A stretch of 64,000 nucleotides of DNA from Streptomyces sp. CG4. Its GTDB lineage: Bacteria; Actinomycetota; Actinomycetes; Streptomycetales; Streptomycetaceae. Below the pieces are notes generated by a model. That model had not been told where the DNA came from, searched no databases, and saw only the letters and a list, made by a program, of their open reading frames with translations. Made by a program: the position numbers and the translations under genes. Location of the stretch: assembly GCF_041080655.1 (NCBI RefSeq), contig NZ_CP163525.1, positions 7,812,001 to 7,876,000 of the forward strand, read 5' to 3'. Every line of letters starts with the position of its first letter. Within the stretch, counting starts at the first letter, position 1. Below, one piece after another: positions 44,701 through 52,798 of this stretch.

Positions 44701-46420
44701 CACCGCCCGCGCCCTGCGTGCCGAGCGCTCCGAGATCGCCGGTGCCCCGGACGACGTACCGGTTGAGGACACGGACACCCCCAAGGCGTCCCTGCCCGCC
44801 CTTCGCGAGGCCTACCGGGCCGCCTCCCAGGTGTACGAGAAGGTCGGTGTCGGCGCCGACCTGCGCGCCGAGCAGGCCCGCGCGGAGAGCGACGAGAGCG
44901 CCGCCCGCGCCGAGCTGGACCGGCTCAGCAACAAGGTCCGTACCCGCGCCGAGCAGCTGCTTCAGTCGCCCGACGGCTCGGACGGCCCCTCCCGGCAGGC
45001 CGCCGCCGCCCGTGCGGAGGAGCTGGTGCAGCTCTTGGAGACCCGCATGTCCAGCGCGAGCGAGCAGCTCGGCCGGCTGCGTGGCGAGGCCGAACGGCAC
45101 GCCCCCGAGGACGGCGAGGCGCACACCGAGCTGCCCGAGGAACTGCTCCCGCGCGACGCCGAGCACGCCCAGGCGTTGCTGCGCACCGCGACCGGCGAAC
45201 TCGCCGCCCGCACCGAGGCGTTGACCGAGGCCCGCGACGCACATGCCGAGTTGCTGGACGCCCACCGGGCCGCCGAGGACGCGGCCGGCGGCTTCGACGA
45301 GATCGCCGCGATGCTCCGCGACCTGCTGCGCGAGCACACCCCCGAGGAGGAGCAGGAGGAGCAGGAGCCGTACCCGGGCAGCCTGGAGGAGGCCCGGCAC
45401 TCCGCGGCCGAGGCCCGCCGCTCGCTGCGCGGCTGCGCCGCCGACCTGTCCGCCGCCGAGGCGGCCGTGCGCGAGGCGAGCGACGTGCTGGTCCGGCACG
45501 CCAACTCCACCCGCTACGAACAGGTCCGCACCCCCGCCCGGCAGCAGATCCGCGAACTGCCCGCGGCCGCGCTGCCGGAGCACGCGCAGAAGTGGGCCGA
45601 CGCCTTCGCGCCCCGACTGCGCGTCCTGACCGACGAGCTGGCGCAGCTGGAGCGCAACCGCGACTCGATCGTGGACCGCCTGCGCGGCCTGGTCGAGTCC
45701 GCCCTCGCCACCCTGCGCTCCGCCCAGCGCCTCTCCCGGCTCCCCGAAGGCCTCGGCGAGTGGTCGGGGCAGGAGTTCCTGCGCATCCGCTTCGAAGAGC
45801 CCGACCAGGCCACCCTCACCGAGCGGCTCGGCGAGGTCATCGACGAGGCCACCCGCGCGGCCGTGAAGAAGAACTCCGACCTGCGCCGCGACGGCATGTC
45901 CCTGCTGCTGCGGGGCGTCGCGGCCGCCCTCCAGCCCAAGGGGGTCGCGGTCGAGATCCTCAAGCCGGACGCCGTACTGCGCGCCGAACGCGTCCCGGTC
46001 GGTCAGATGGGCGACGTGTTCTCCGGCGGCCAGCTGCTCACCGCCGCCATCGCGCTCTACTGCACCATGGCCGCCCTGCGTTCGAACGACCGAGGCCGGG
46101 ACAAGCACCGGCACGCCGGCACGCTGTTCCTGGACAACCCCATCGGCCGCGCCAACGCCACGTACCTGCTGGAGCTGCAGCGGGCCGTGTCGGACGCGCT
46201 CGGTGTGCAGCTGCTGTACACCACCGGCCTGTTCGACACGACCGCGCTCGCCGAGTTCCCGCTGGTCATCCGGCTGCGCAACGACGCCGACCTCAGGGCG
46301 GGCCTGAAGTACATCAGCGTGGAGGAACACCTCCGTCCCGGGCTGCCGCAGCAGCCCCAGGCCGGAGAGGCGGTGCACAGCGAGATCACGGCGACGAGGA
46401 TGTTCAAGAAGCCGGCGTGA
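41777..46420 (+). CDS. SMC/MukB-like coiled-coil ATPase (JetC position)
   Basis: A 1547-aa ATPase. Walker A FLENGGGKSVLLKL lies at about 62-75; the signature FSGGQLLTAAIALYC at about 1415; Walker B TLFLDNPIGRANA at about 1447-1460. Between them are two long Ala/Glu/Arg-rich coiled coils (about 260-640 and 800-1370) split by a globular hinge-like segment (about 645-800, with HGIPALPGWRYLAQAVDPAD and DGVIITDPDTHARA). This is the MukB/MksB/JetC plan. In Walker B, Asn follows the Asp where SMC proteins have the catalytic Glu, so hydrolysis may differ; this could be a family trait. No JetD-like gene follows. Confidence 0.85.
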   Translation: MYELSRVRLYSIGPAGARYADTVLDLRGVGAPVPDPAPMQAEFFEEEPAGPPRRPAPAGVLFLENGGGKSVLLKLIFSVMLPGHRNTLGGASSGVLRKFLLADDCGHVALEWQHVQTGECVVVGKVSEWRGRQVSNDPRKFAEAWYSFRPGPGLSLDNLPVAEATAVRPPVEGTSGAQGRRRTMKGFRDALMEAGKAYPHLEVHWEDIHDRWIEHLGDLGLDPELFRYQREMNADEGEAAGLFAVKKDSDFTDLLLRAVTDTRDTDGLADLVSGFGNKLGRRAELIAERDFTAGSVDLLGRIVEAAEARSRARDVQAGAERRTRTLARRLSARAVRERVRAADLAQRVTAAAYAVTHSEGARERSALIAAELAYRHASLALAAAEKSAAAQKRELADARTLHSAWQAAEAVLRHRAAADRVARVSAAIQEAERDAAPALAARAKAAVDLVRALHAAAESAEALANEEEERSAALQEVSDCAYRDSTAAATEAQRARSETGHLRQRLAEVEQETAEAVRAGWLDDSAPDADPARAALAASDAEKTAVAAWDAAREAARKVTEHAREAASAESRAELTAARAADAAAAAERAHEAERRLAESLAAEERLAELLSLPGAPSRVRVPAPRADLDDDTRAGSATDPAVPAETPLTCEELDRFADELRELLDDAVSTAERHLFDLRTAAADDSRILGALGDGGLLPPGPDVLATVELLGEHGIPALPGWRYLAQAVDPADHARVLAARPELVDGVIITDPDTHARARETLGDAALLPRSAVAVGTAAALLAPPPADSAAPGDVFLVPPNPAMHDEHAADEERQALRARATERDEEIRALAARLGKDRELAARLASWRSGCPAGRLTELAGAAEEARTFAEEAEAELAEARTVRAESDEAAAEAAQVRDERQEAAQKARRAADVLAGLAHRLRERAGWQVRLRELADEATESEARAQSCLERARAADEDRRAAQRAADDARRTARALRAERSEIAGAPDDVPVEDTDTPKASLPALREAYRAASQVYEKVGVGADLRAEQARAESDESAARAELDRLSNKVRTRAEQLLQSPDGSDGPSRQAAAARAEELVQLLETRMSSASEQLGRLRGEAERHAPEDGEAHTELPEELLPRDAEHAQALLRTATGELAARTEALTEARDAHAELLDAHRAAEDAAGGFDEIAAMLRDLLREHTPEEEQEEQEPYPGSLEEARHSAAEARRSLRGCAADLSAAEAAVREASDVLVRHANSTRYEQVRTPARQQIRELPAAALPEHAQKWADAFAPRLRVLTDELAQLERNRDSIVDRLRGLVESALATLRSAQRLSRLPEGLGEWSGQEFLRIRFEEPDQATLTERLGEVIDEATRAAVKKNSDLRRDGMSLLLRGVAAALQPKGVAVEILKPDAVLRAERVPVGQMGDVFSGGQLLTAAIALYCTMAALRSNDRGRDKHRHAGTLFLDNPIGRANATYLLELQRAVSDALGVQLLYTTGLFDTTALAEFPLVIRLRNDADLRAGLKYISVEEHLRPGLPQQPQAGEAVHSEITATRMFKKPA

Positions 46421-46423
46421 CGC

Positions 46424-47315
46424 TCACACGTCCGCTTTCAAGAGGTCCGCGCACTTCCCGCCGATCATCATCGTCGTGATGCACGGATTGACGGCGATCA
46501 GGTCCGGCATCACCGACCCGTCGGCCACCCGCAGCCCCTCGACCCATCCAGCAGCTCGTCGTCCGTCCGGACGTCCGGACCCGGAGCCAGCTCCGCGCCC
46601 GCCCAGCCGCCGAGCGCCGGCTGTGCCGCGATGCGGCGCGCCGGCTTCAGCCCGTACGTCATCACACGTACGTCGTGTTCGTGCGTGAAGTACCGCGGAT
46701 CCACCTTCGGTTTGTCCCAGAAGTCGCGGGTCCGCAGCCGTACCGTGCCGCGCGACTTCGCCTTCGTCACATTGGGCGTCAGACAGAACGCGTTCTCCTA
46801 GGTGGGGTAGCCCCAGCGGGCGGTGTTCATGTCGAACGGCACCGACCGCTGCCGCGCCTCCCACACGATGACGCCCTCGGCGTGGTCCTGGAGGTTCTCG
46901 CCGACGCCGGGGGAGTCGACGACGACGTCCACGCCGACCTCGCGCAGCTGCCCGGCCGGGACGACGCCGGACAGCATCAGCAGCTTGGGGGAGTCGACCG
47001 AGCCACACGAGACGATCACCTCGCGCCGGGCACGTACCGTGCGGGTGTGCACCAGGTCGGAGTCCAGGTACTCGGCGCCCACGCACCGGCGGCCCTTCAG
47101 CACCAGCTTCTTGGCACGCACCCCGTCCGGACGTCCAGATTCGGACCTTTGCCCATCACGGGGTGCAGATAGGCGACCGACGACGACTGGCGCATGTTGT
47201 TCTCGTCGGAGTTGATCTGGAACCATTTGGCCCCGCGTACCACCGTCTTCCCGGTGTTGAACGGGACCGTGGGTATCCCGGCCTGTGCGCACGCCTGCAG
47301 CAAGCCGCGCCGCAC
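46424..47315 (-). pseudogene. GMC oxidoreductase (choline dehydrogenase-like) remnant
   Basis: Pieces of one GMC flavoenzyme lie in order on the minus strand but in different frames. 47315 to about 47125: LLQACAQAGIPTVPFNTG, then GAKWFQINSDENNMRQSSS. Frameshift, then about 47120-46801: VIVSCGSVDSPKLLMLSGV and GVGENLQDHAEGV, stopped by TAG at 46800-46798 inside otherwise continuous homology (GYPT stop ENAFCLTPN). The same frame goes on to about 46545 (RGTVRLRTRDFWDKPKVDPRYF). A second shift leads to the true C-terminus LRVADGSVMPDLIAVNPC. The FAD-binding N-terminus is absent. At least two frameshifts, one nonsense codon and a 5' deletion make it inactive. Confidence 0.85.
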
Positions 47316-47320
47316 GGGTC

Positions 47321-47767
47321 GCCGCCCTTCAGCTGCACGACGGCGTGCTGTGCGACGACGGCTGTGCGACGGCCCTGCCCCCGGTGGTCGCGGTCGGCGA
47401 TGTCGCCCGCGTCGGCGGCAGCAGGGCCGAGCACGGGACCTCCGCCACCGAGCAACCCCGCGTCGCCGTGACCGACCTGCTCGCCGGCCGCACCCTCCAA
47501 CGGGTCCGCACCGTCCCGTACTTCTGGTCCGACCAGTACGGCTCCCGCATCCAGTTCGCGGGCCGGCACCGCGCCGGCGACACCGTCCGTCTCGCCGAGG
47601 GCGAGATCACCGACGACGGCCCCGGCGAGTCCGGATTCCTCGCCCACTACGAGCGAGGCGGCCGTACCGTCGCCGTACTCGGAGTCGACCGACCCCGCGC
47701 CTTCATGCGGGCCCGGCGCGAACTTCAGCGGCCCGAACGGGAACAGGCCGTACCGGCCGTGCTGTGA
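47321..47767 (+). pseudogene. ferredoxin reductase-like C-terminal remnant
   Basis: About 149 residues from the C-terminal part of a putidaredoxin/rhodocoxin-reductase-like flavoprotein: HDGVLCDDGCATALPPVVAV with GDVARVGG (end of FAD domain), then the reductase C-terminal domain VPYFWSDQYGSRIQFAG and FLAHYERGGRTVAVLGVDRP. The FAD and NAD domains (some 250 residues) are missing; just upstream the sequence turns into the GMC remnant on the other strand. The reading frame of what remains is intact. It cannot make a working enzyme. Confidence 0.8.
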
Positions 47768-47940
47768 CGGCGGGCCGATGACCGGTAACAGTCCCGGCGA
47801 CGGGTGACCCGGGACCGGTGGCGGCGGCCCAGTGATTGGCGGAGGCGGACCCGGTGAGCGCCGGCGGGTCGGGCCCGGCGTGACCCCGCTCGGTCATGCC
47901 GGCTCCGCCCACCCCGGCTCGGACGTGGGACAGCCGAGGC

Positions 47941-48474
47941 TCAGAGGTGGGACAGCTGCCCGGTCCCGCCTCGCCGCCGTATCCGCTCCTGCTCGCGCAG
48001 GGCGGCCCGCTCCTCGCGGCGGCGGGCGCGTCGCTCGCGGCGCAGTGCCCGAGCCGTGCTGCTCGGCTCGGAGACCACGCCGTACCGCTGGTTCCACACC
48101 TGGCGGGTCACCCATACGTCGACCACGGCCCAGGTGGCCACCACCGTGCTTGCCACACTGCTGATCACCATGGGGAACGCCAGCCAGGAGTCGGCCATGG
48201 TGCACAGGAACGCCACCATCGCCTGGATCAGCGTCACCGCGATGATCAGGAGCGCCCGCACCGCCGCCGTACGCACCGGATCCGGCATCGGGTGCCGCTT
48301 GGCCGGCTCCTCGATCCACAGTGGCCGGTAGTTCTGCTGCCGTTCACCTGCGGACTGCTCGGCGCGCCTCCGTACCGGAATGTCGCGATCCGGCGCCCGC
48401 AGGCCCTGCCGCGCCGCCGAGCGCCCCGCACCGCTCTCTTCGGGCGCTTCGCGCCGCCCCACCGTGCCCATCAC
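47941..48474 (-). CDS. two-helix membrane protein of unknown role
   Basis: A 177-aa protein with a polar Arg-rich N-terminus (about 1-60), two membrane helices (about 72-92, TAAVRALLIIAVTLIQAMVAF; about 98-120, FPMVISSVASTVVATWAVVD) and a strongly basic C-terminal tail (RALRRERRARRREERAALRE) that is probably helical and cytoplasmic. Similar 2-TM-domain proteins are common in Streptomyces; no function is known to me. GTG 48474 and ATG 48471 are both usable after GGGGAG; divergent from the conservon. Confidence 0.7.
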   Translation of the reverse strand: MMGTVGRREAPEESGAGRSAARQGLRAPDRDIPVRRRAEQSAGERQQNYRPLWIEEPAKRHPMPDPVRTAAVRALLIIAVTLIQAMVAFLCTMADSWLAFPMVISSVASTVVATWAVVDVWVTRQVWNQRYGVVSEPSSTARALRRERRARRREERAALREQERIRRRGGTGQLSHL

Positions 48475-48890
48475 CGTGTCACTCCCCACCGCCAGCTGAC
48501 CGCTCGCTCCTGTGCCACAGGATTTCGACTCCCCAGTGGCTGCCCGGCTTGCGCTGATTTACGCCGCCGGGGTGCGGGATGCGGCTCCTGTGGCCGATTC
48601 CGCCCCCATTTCCCGTAGAGAAGGACGAACGAAATCGCAGGAAGATTCCCTCGATGCGAAAAAATCCAGCCAACCACCGCGCAGTGACCTCGCGGTCCCA
48701 CCGGGCGCGCGTACCGGATCGCGGTGGCAATCTCCCGCAATGCCCGGACAACTCGCCATGACTCGCCGCCGGAGCGGAAGTTCACCCTCCGGACACGTCT
48801 TCGAGTTAAGTGTGCGGCGGTAGTAGGCTCGCGCCGTTTGTTGACGGACATGTGCACCCCCGGCCGACGGGGGTCGAGCTGGGGGAGGCC
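48475..48890. other. 416-base divergent gap before the conservon
   Basis: No gene seen. Bases 48600-48680 are A+T-rich for this genome (CGATGCGAAAAAATCCAGCC nearby), and a second A+T-rich patch, CGAGTTAAGTGTGCGGCGG followed by TAGTAGGCT (48800-48831), is the best promoter candidate for cvnA. Promoters for the minus-strand membrane protein must also lie here. No clear operator palindrome found. Confidence 0.4.
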
Positions 48891-51800
48891 ATGCGCTTTC
48901 GCGGGAAGTCGATCCGCCGGAAGATCGTGGCGCTGCTTCTCGTGCCGCTGGTGTCCCTGACCGCCATCTGGGGCTTCGCAACGGTACTCACAGGGCGCGA
49001 AGTCGCCCGGCTCTTCCACGTGTCGGACGTCAAGCAGGACGTCGGCTACCCCGCCGAGGACATCGTCCGGGGGCTGCAGCAGGAGCGCCGCCAGACCCTC
49101 GTCTACCTCGCCGACCCGCGAGCCGCCGACGCCCTCACCGCGCTGCAGCGCACCCGCACCGCCACCGACCGGGCGATCGCCAAGATCCGGAAGAACGCCG
49201 GCAGCCACGGCGTCCTCGACGCCATGGACGCGAGCGACAGCGGACGCCTCGCCGCGGTCCTGGACGCCCTCGACGGCCTCGACTCGCTGCGCCGCAGCGT
49301 CGAGCAGGGCACGGTCACCCGTGCTCAGGCCTTCGACCTGTACAACCGTCTCGTCGACCCCTGCTTCACCCTGCTTGCCGCCCTCGAAGGCATCGACGAC
49401 GTCAAACTGGACGCGCAGTCCCGCGCCCTGGTCGACATCAGCCGCGCCCGCGAGCTGCTCTCCCGCGAGGACGCGCTGCTCGGCTCCTCCCTCGTCGTCG
49501 GCACGCTCACCCGCGTCGAGACCCGCGACATCTCCGACCTGGTCGCCCAGCGCACCGTCCTGTACGAGGTCAGCCTGCCGCTGCTGCCCTCCACCGAGCG
49601 CGACCGCTACGAACGGTTCTGGAAGAACGCCTCCACCGCCCCGCTGCGCACGGCCGAACAGACCGTCATCGACACGGACTCCGGCACTCCGCGCGGTGTC
49701 ACCGCGACGAGCTGGGACTCCCAGGCCGCGGGCGTCCTGGACGAACTCGGCACCCTCGACGACCAGGTGGGCGACCGCTTCCAGGACCGTACGCACCCCG
49801 TGGCCATGGGCGTCATCCTGCAGGCGGCCGTCGCGGGCCTCCTCGGTCTGCTCGCGCTCGTGTTCTCCATCGTCGTGTCGGTCCGAATCGGCCGCAGCCT
49901 CGTCCGCGACCTGCGTCAGCTGCGCCTGGACGCGCACGAGGCCTCCGGCATCCGGCTGCCCAGCGTGATGCGCCGCCTGTCCGCCGGTGAACAGGTCGAC
50001 GTCGAGACCGAGGTGCCGCGCCTGGAGTACGACAAGAATGAGATAGGCGAGGTCGGCCACGCCCTCAACACCCTCCAGCGCGCCGCCGTCGAGGCCGCCG
50101 TCAAGCAGTCCGAACTGCGGTCCGGTGTCTCCGATGTCTTCGTCAACCTCGCCCGCCGCAGCCAGGTGCTGCTGCACAAGCAGCTCACGCTCCTCGACAC
50201 CATGGAACGTCGCACCGAGGACACCGACGAACTCGCCGACCTGTTCCGCCTGGACCACCTCACCACCCGTATGCGCCGGCACGCCGAGGGCCTGGTGATT
50301 CTCTCCGGTGCCGCGCCCTCCCGGCAGTGGCGCCGCCCGGTGCAGCTGATGGACATCGTGCGTGCCTCCGTCGCCGAGGTCGAGGACTACGAACGCATCG
50401 AGGTCCGGCGGCTGCCCCGGGTCGCCGTCACCGGACCGGCCGTCGCCGACCTGACCCACCTCGTGGCCGAACTCCTGGAGAACGCCACGGTGTTCTCGCC
50501 CCCGCACACCGCCGTCCAGGTGCTCGGCGAGCGGGTAGCCAACGGCTTCACGCTGGAGATCCACGACCGGGGCCTCGGCATGGCGGCCGAGGCACTCCTG
50601 GACGCCAACCTGCGCCTTGCCGAGACCCCCGAGTTCGAACTCTCCGACACCGACCGGCTCGGCCTGTTCGTGGTCAGCCGGCTCGCCCAGCGCCAGAACG
50701 TCCGCGTCTCCCTCCAGCCGTCGCCCTACGGCGGCACCACCGCCGTCGTCTTCATCCCCGACGCACTGCTGAGCGACGACGTACCGGAGACCAACGGCCT
50801 CGGCTTCCGCCTCGACCGCGACCGCCGTGGCAAGGGAATCGGGCCGGCCGGCCGTGCCGCCGGCCGCTCCACGGGGCCCGTGCAGCTGCCCGGCCTGCCG
50901 ACCTCCCTGCTGGACGGCCCGGTCGAACTGGAGGTGCCGGTGGATCTCGACGCCATCGACGACTTCCCCGGCGTCCTCGCCGGCGAGGACAGCGAGCGCG
51001 GCGGACTGTTCCGGCCCCGCCGCTCCCTCGCTCGCGCCGACGACACGGAGCCCTCCGCATTCGCCGACCGCCGGTCGCGCGAAGAGGACGAAGAGGACGA
51101 AGAGGCCAGGGTCCGCGGGGCGCTCGCAGACGCCGGCGACCGCGAGCCGGGCGGGGAGGACGGCGACCGCTGGACTCACCAAGGCGACGGTGACAGCCGC
51201 CGGTCGCGCGGCGACGAAGGCGACCGTCGCAGGTCACGCGAAGAGGACGGCGACCGCGGGCCCATACCGCTGCCGCGTCGGCAGACCCCCAAGCTGGTCA
51301 GCTCGCACGGCAAGCCCGTCACCGACCAGCGCTCCCGCCGCGACGAAGCCGACCAGGAGCCCTCCGCCGCCACTCGCCGCCCCGACACCGGCGGACTGAC
51401 CCCGCTGCCCGCACGCCGGCGCAGCACGGCCGCCCGCCGCCCCGCCGAACCCACCGAACGGGCCGACGACCGCGGAGCGGCTCCCGCCGCGGGCACCGAC
51501 GCCATGTCCGACGTCCCCGCGCTGCCCCGGCGTACCCGACCCGCGCCACCCGCCGCCGCGGACCCGGGCACCCCGCGACACGCAGGCGACGCCAGCGCCG
51601 AGTTCACCTCCGGCGAGCGGGCCGGTTCCGGCGACGGTACGGCTGAGCCGAGTGGCGAGCCGTCCGGTTCCGGTGGCAGTGCGCCCCCGCCCGTCGGTGA
51701 AGAGCCCTGCCTGCGGGGCGGCGCGGCTGAGCCGGGCGCTGAGCGGGCCGGTTCCGGCGACGGCACGGCCGAGCCGACCGGCGAAGGAGCCCGGCCCGGG

Positions 51801-52358
51801 GGCCATGCGGCCTTGCCCACCAGCCAGGCGGCCCCCACTGGCGAGGCGTTCCGGCCCACCGGCGAGGCGGCTTTGCCCACTGGCCAGGCTCCCCTCACTG
51901 GCGAGGCGGCCCGGCCGGGAGGCCAGGCGCTTCGGCCCACCGGCGAGGCGGCCCGGCCCGGCGGCCGGGCAATCCGGCCCACCGGCCATGCGGTCTCACC
52001 CACCGGCCAGGCGCCCCCCACCAGCGAGGCGGCCCGGCCCACCGGCCAGGCGCTCCAGCTCACCGGCGAGGCGGCCCTGCCCTCCGGCCGGGAGGCCCAG
52101 GCCACCGGCGAGGTCGAGGCGGCCGCCGGCCCGCTGCCCCGCCGGGTACGGCAGGCCAGCCTGGCCCCCCAGCTCAAGCAGGACACCGCGCGGTCGGCCG
52201 AACGCGCGGCGCAGCCCGCCGACCGCGACGCCGACGAGGTCCGCAGCAGGATGGCTTCGCTCCAGCGCGGCTGGCAGCGCGGCCGCAGGGAGAACGCCGC
52301 GGGCGAGGGCGTCCAGAACGGCACCGCACAAGGAACGACTAAGGGGGACGGTCGATGA
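48891..52358 (+). CDS. cvnA: conservon sensor kinase-like protein CvnA
   Basis: A 1155-aa membrane sensor, first gene of a cvn conservon. Order: helix 1 (about 12-32), extracytoplasmic nitrate/nitrite-sensing-like domain (about 40-300), helix 2 (about 305-330, LLGLLALVFSIVVSVRIG), HAMP-like linker, then HATPase_c (about 490-640, N-box VAELLENATVFSPP, G-box HDRGLGMAAEALL). No H-box His is obvious, as in other CvnA. After about 690 the tail is disordered, charged, then built of about 16 heptapeptide repeats (PTGEAAR type). In conservons CvnA works with the roadblock, DUF742 and GTPase partners in a G-protein-like membrane complex. RBS GGGGGAGG. Stop overlaps cvnB. Confidence 0.92.
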   Translation: MRFRGKSIRRKIVALLLVPLVSLTAIWGFATVLTGREVARLFHVSDVKQDVGYPAEDIVRGLQQERRQTLVYLADPRAADALTALQRTRTATDRAIAKIRKNAGSHGVLDAMDASDSGRLAAVLDALDGLDSLRRSVEQGTVTRAQAFDLYNRLVDPCFTLLAALEGIDDVKLDAQSRALVDISRARELLSREDALLGSSLVVGTLTRVETRDISDLVAQRTVLYEVSLPLLPSTERDRYERFWKNASTAPLRTAEQTVIDTDSGTPRGVTATSWDSQAAGVLDELGTLDDQVGDRFQDRTHPVAMGVILQAAVAGLLGLLALVFSIVVSVRIGRSLVRDLRQLRLDAHEASGIRLPSVMRRLSAGEQVDVETEVPRLEYDKNEIGEVGHALNTLQRAAVEAAVKQSELRSGVSDVFVNLARRSQVLLHKQLTLLDTMERRTEDTDELADLFRLDHLTTRMRRHAEGLVILSGAAPSRQWRRPVQLMDIVRASVAEVEDYERIEVRRLPRVAVTGPAVADLTHLVAELLENATVFSPPHTAVQVLGERVANGFTLEIHDRGLGMAAEALLDANLRLAETPEFELSDTDRLGLFVVSRLAQRQNVRVSLQPSPYGGTTAVVFIPDALLSDDVPETNGLGFRLDRDRRGKGIGPAGRAAGRSTGPVQLPGLPTSLLDGPVELEVPVDLDAIDDFPGVLAGEDSERGGLFRPRRSLARADDTEPSAFADRRSREEDEEDEEARVRGALADAGDREPGGEDGDRWTHQGDGDSRRSRGDEGDRRRSREEDGDRGPIPLPRRQTPKLVSSHGKPVTDQRSRRDEADQEPSAATRRPDTGGLTPLPARRRSTAARRPAEPTERADDRGAAPAAGTDAMSDVPALPRRTRPAPPAAADPGTPRHAGDASAEFTSGERAGSGDGTAEPSGEPSGSGGSAPPPVGEEPCLRGGAAEPGAERAGSGDGTAEPTGEGARPGGHAALPTSQAAPTGEAFRPTGEAALPTGQAPLTGEAARPGGQALRPTGEAARPGGRAIRPTGHAVSPTGQAPPTSEAARPTGQALQLTGEAALPSGREAQATGEVEAAAGPLPRRVRQASLAPQLKQDTARSAERAAQPADRDADEVRSRMASLQRGWQRGRRENAAGEGVQNGTAQGTTKGDGR
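51790..52125 (+). repeat. 21-bp minisatellite coding heptapeptides in cvnA
   Basis: About 16 degenerate 21-base units in frame, each coding a version of RPTGEAA (examples in order: ARPGGHAA, LPTSQAA, RPTGEAA, LPTGQAP, RPGGQAL, RPTGEAA, RPGGRAI, RPTGHAV, SPTGQAP, RPTGQAL, QLTGEAA, LPSGREA). A few units have lost one codon. Upstream, ERAGSGDGTAEP occurs twice, so the whole tail has grown by duplication. Confidence 0.85.
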
Positions 52359-52789
52359 CCGCACCGAAGACGACCGACCACACGGCGACGAACAAGGGGG
52401 AGCTGAACTGGCTCCTCGACGACCTGGTCGACCGGGTCGCCAGCATCCGCAAGGCCGTCGTGCTGTCCGGCGACGGCCTGCCAACGGGTGTGTCCAAGGA
52501 CCTGACCAGGGAGGACAGCGAGCATCTGGCCGCCGTGGCATCCGGCTTCCACAGTCTCGCCAAGGGCGTCGGCCGCCACTTCGACGCGGGCGGTGTCCGG
52601 CAGACGGTGGTCGAGTTGGACGACGCCTTCCTGTTCGTCACCGCCGCGGGGGACGGCAGCTGTCTCGCGGTCCTCTCCGACGCCGACTCCGACGTCGGAC
52701 AGGTCGCCTACGAGATGACGCTCCTGGTCAAGCGGGTCGGCGTGCATCTGGGCACCGCCCCGCGCACCGATCTGCCCGCAGGCGGGTAG
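52355..52789 (+). CDS. cvnB: roadblock/LC7 protein CvnB
   Basis: A 144-aa roadblock/LC7-domain protein (about 15-130: LNWLLDDLVDRVASIRKAVV, LSGDGLPTGVSKDL, FLFVTAAGDGSCLAVLSDAD, YEMTLLVKRVGVHL). In conservons it binds the sensor and regulates the CvnD GTPase, like the MglB partner of MglA. Its ATG overlaps the cvnA stop. Confidence 0.95.
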   Translation: MTAPKTTDHTATNKGELNWLLDDLVDRVASIRKAVVLSGDGLPTGVSKDLTREDSEHLAAVASGFHSLAKGVGRHFDAGGVRQTVVELDDAFLFVTAAGDGSCLAVLSDADSDVGQVAYEMTLLVKRVGVHLGTAPRTDLPAGG

Positions 52790-52798
52790 TGGGATGAC

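Noticed and set aside
43835..46378. Long open frame (847 codons) antisense to the SMC-like gene
   Set aside because: It mirrors the repetitive high-GC codons of the coiled-coil gene and has no recognisable domain or start signal.
39273..47767. Complete Wadjet defence system
   Set aside because: No JetD-like Toprim nuclease is seen on either strand around the SMC operon; the following genes are oxidoreductase remnants.
51790..52125. CRISPR-like or terminator array inside cvnA
   Set aside because: The repeats are in frame, lack spacers and code heptapeptides.
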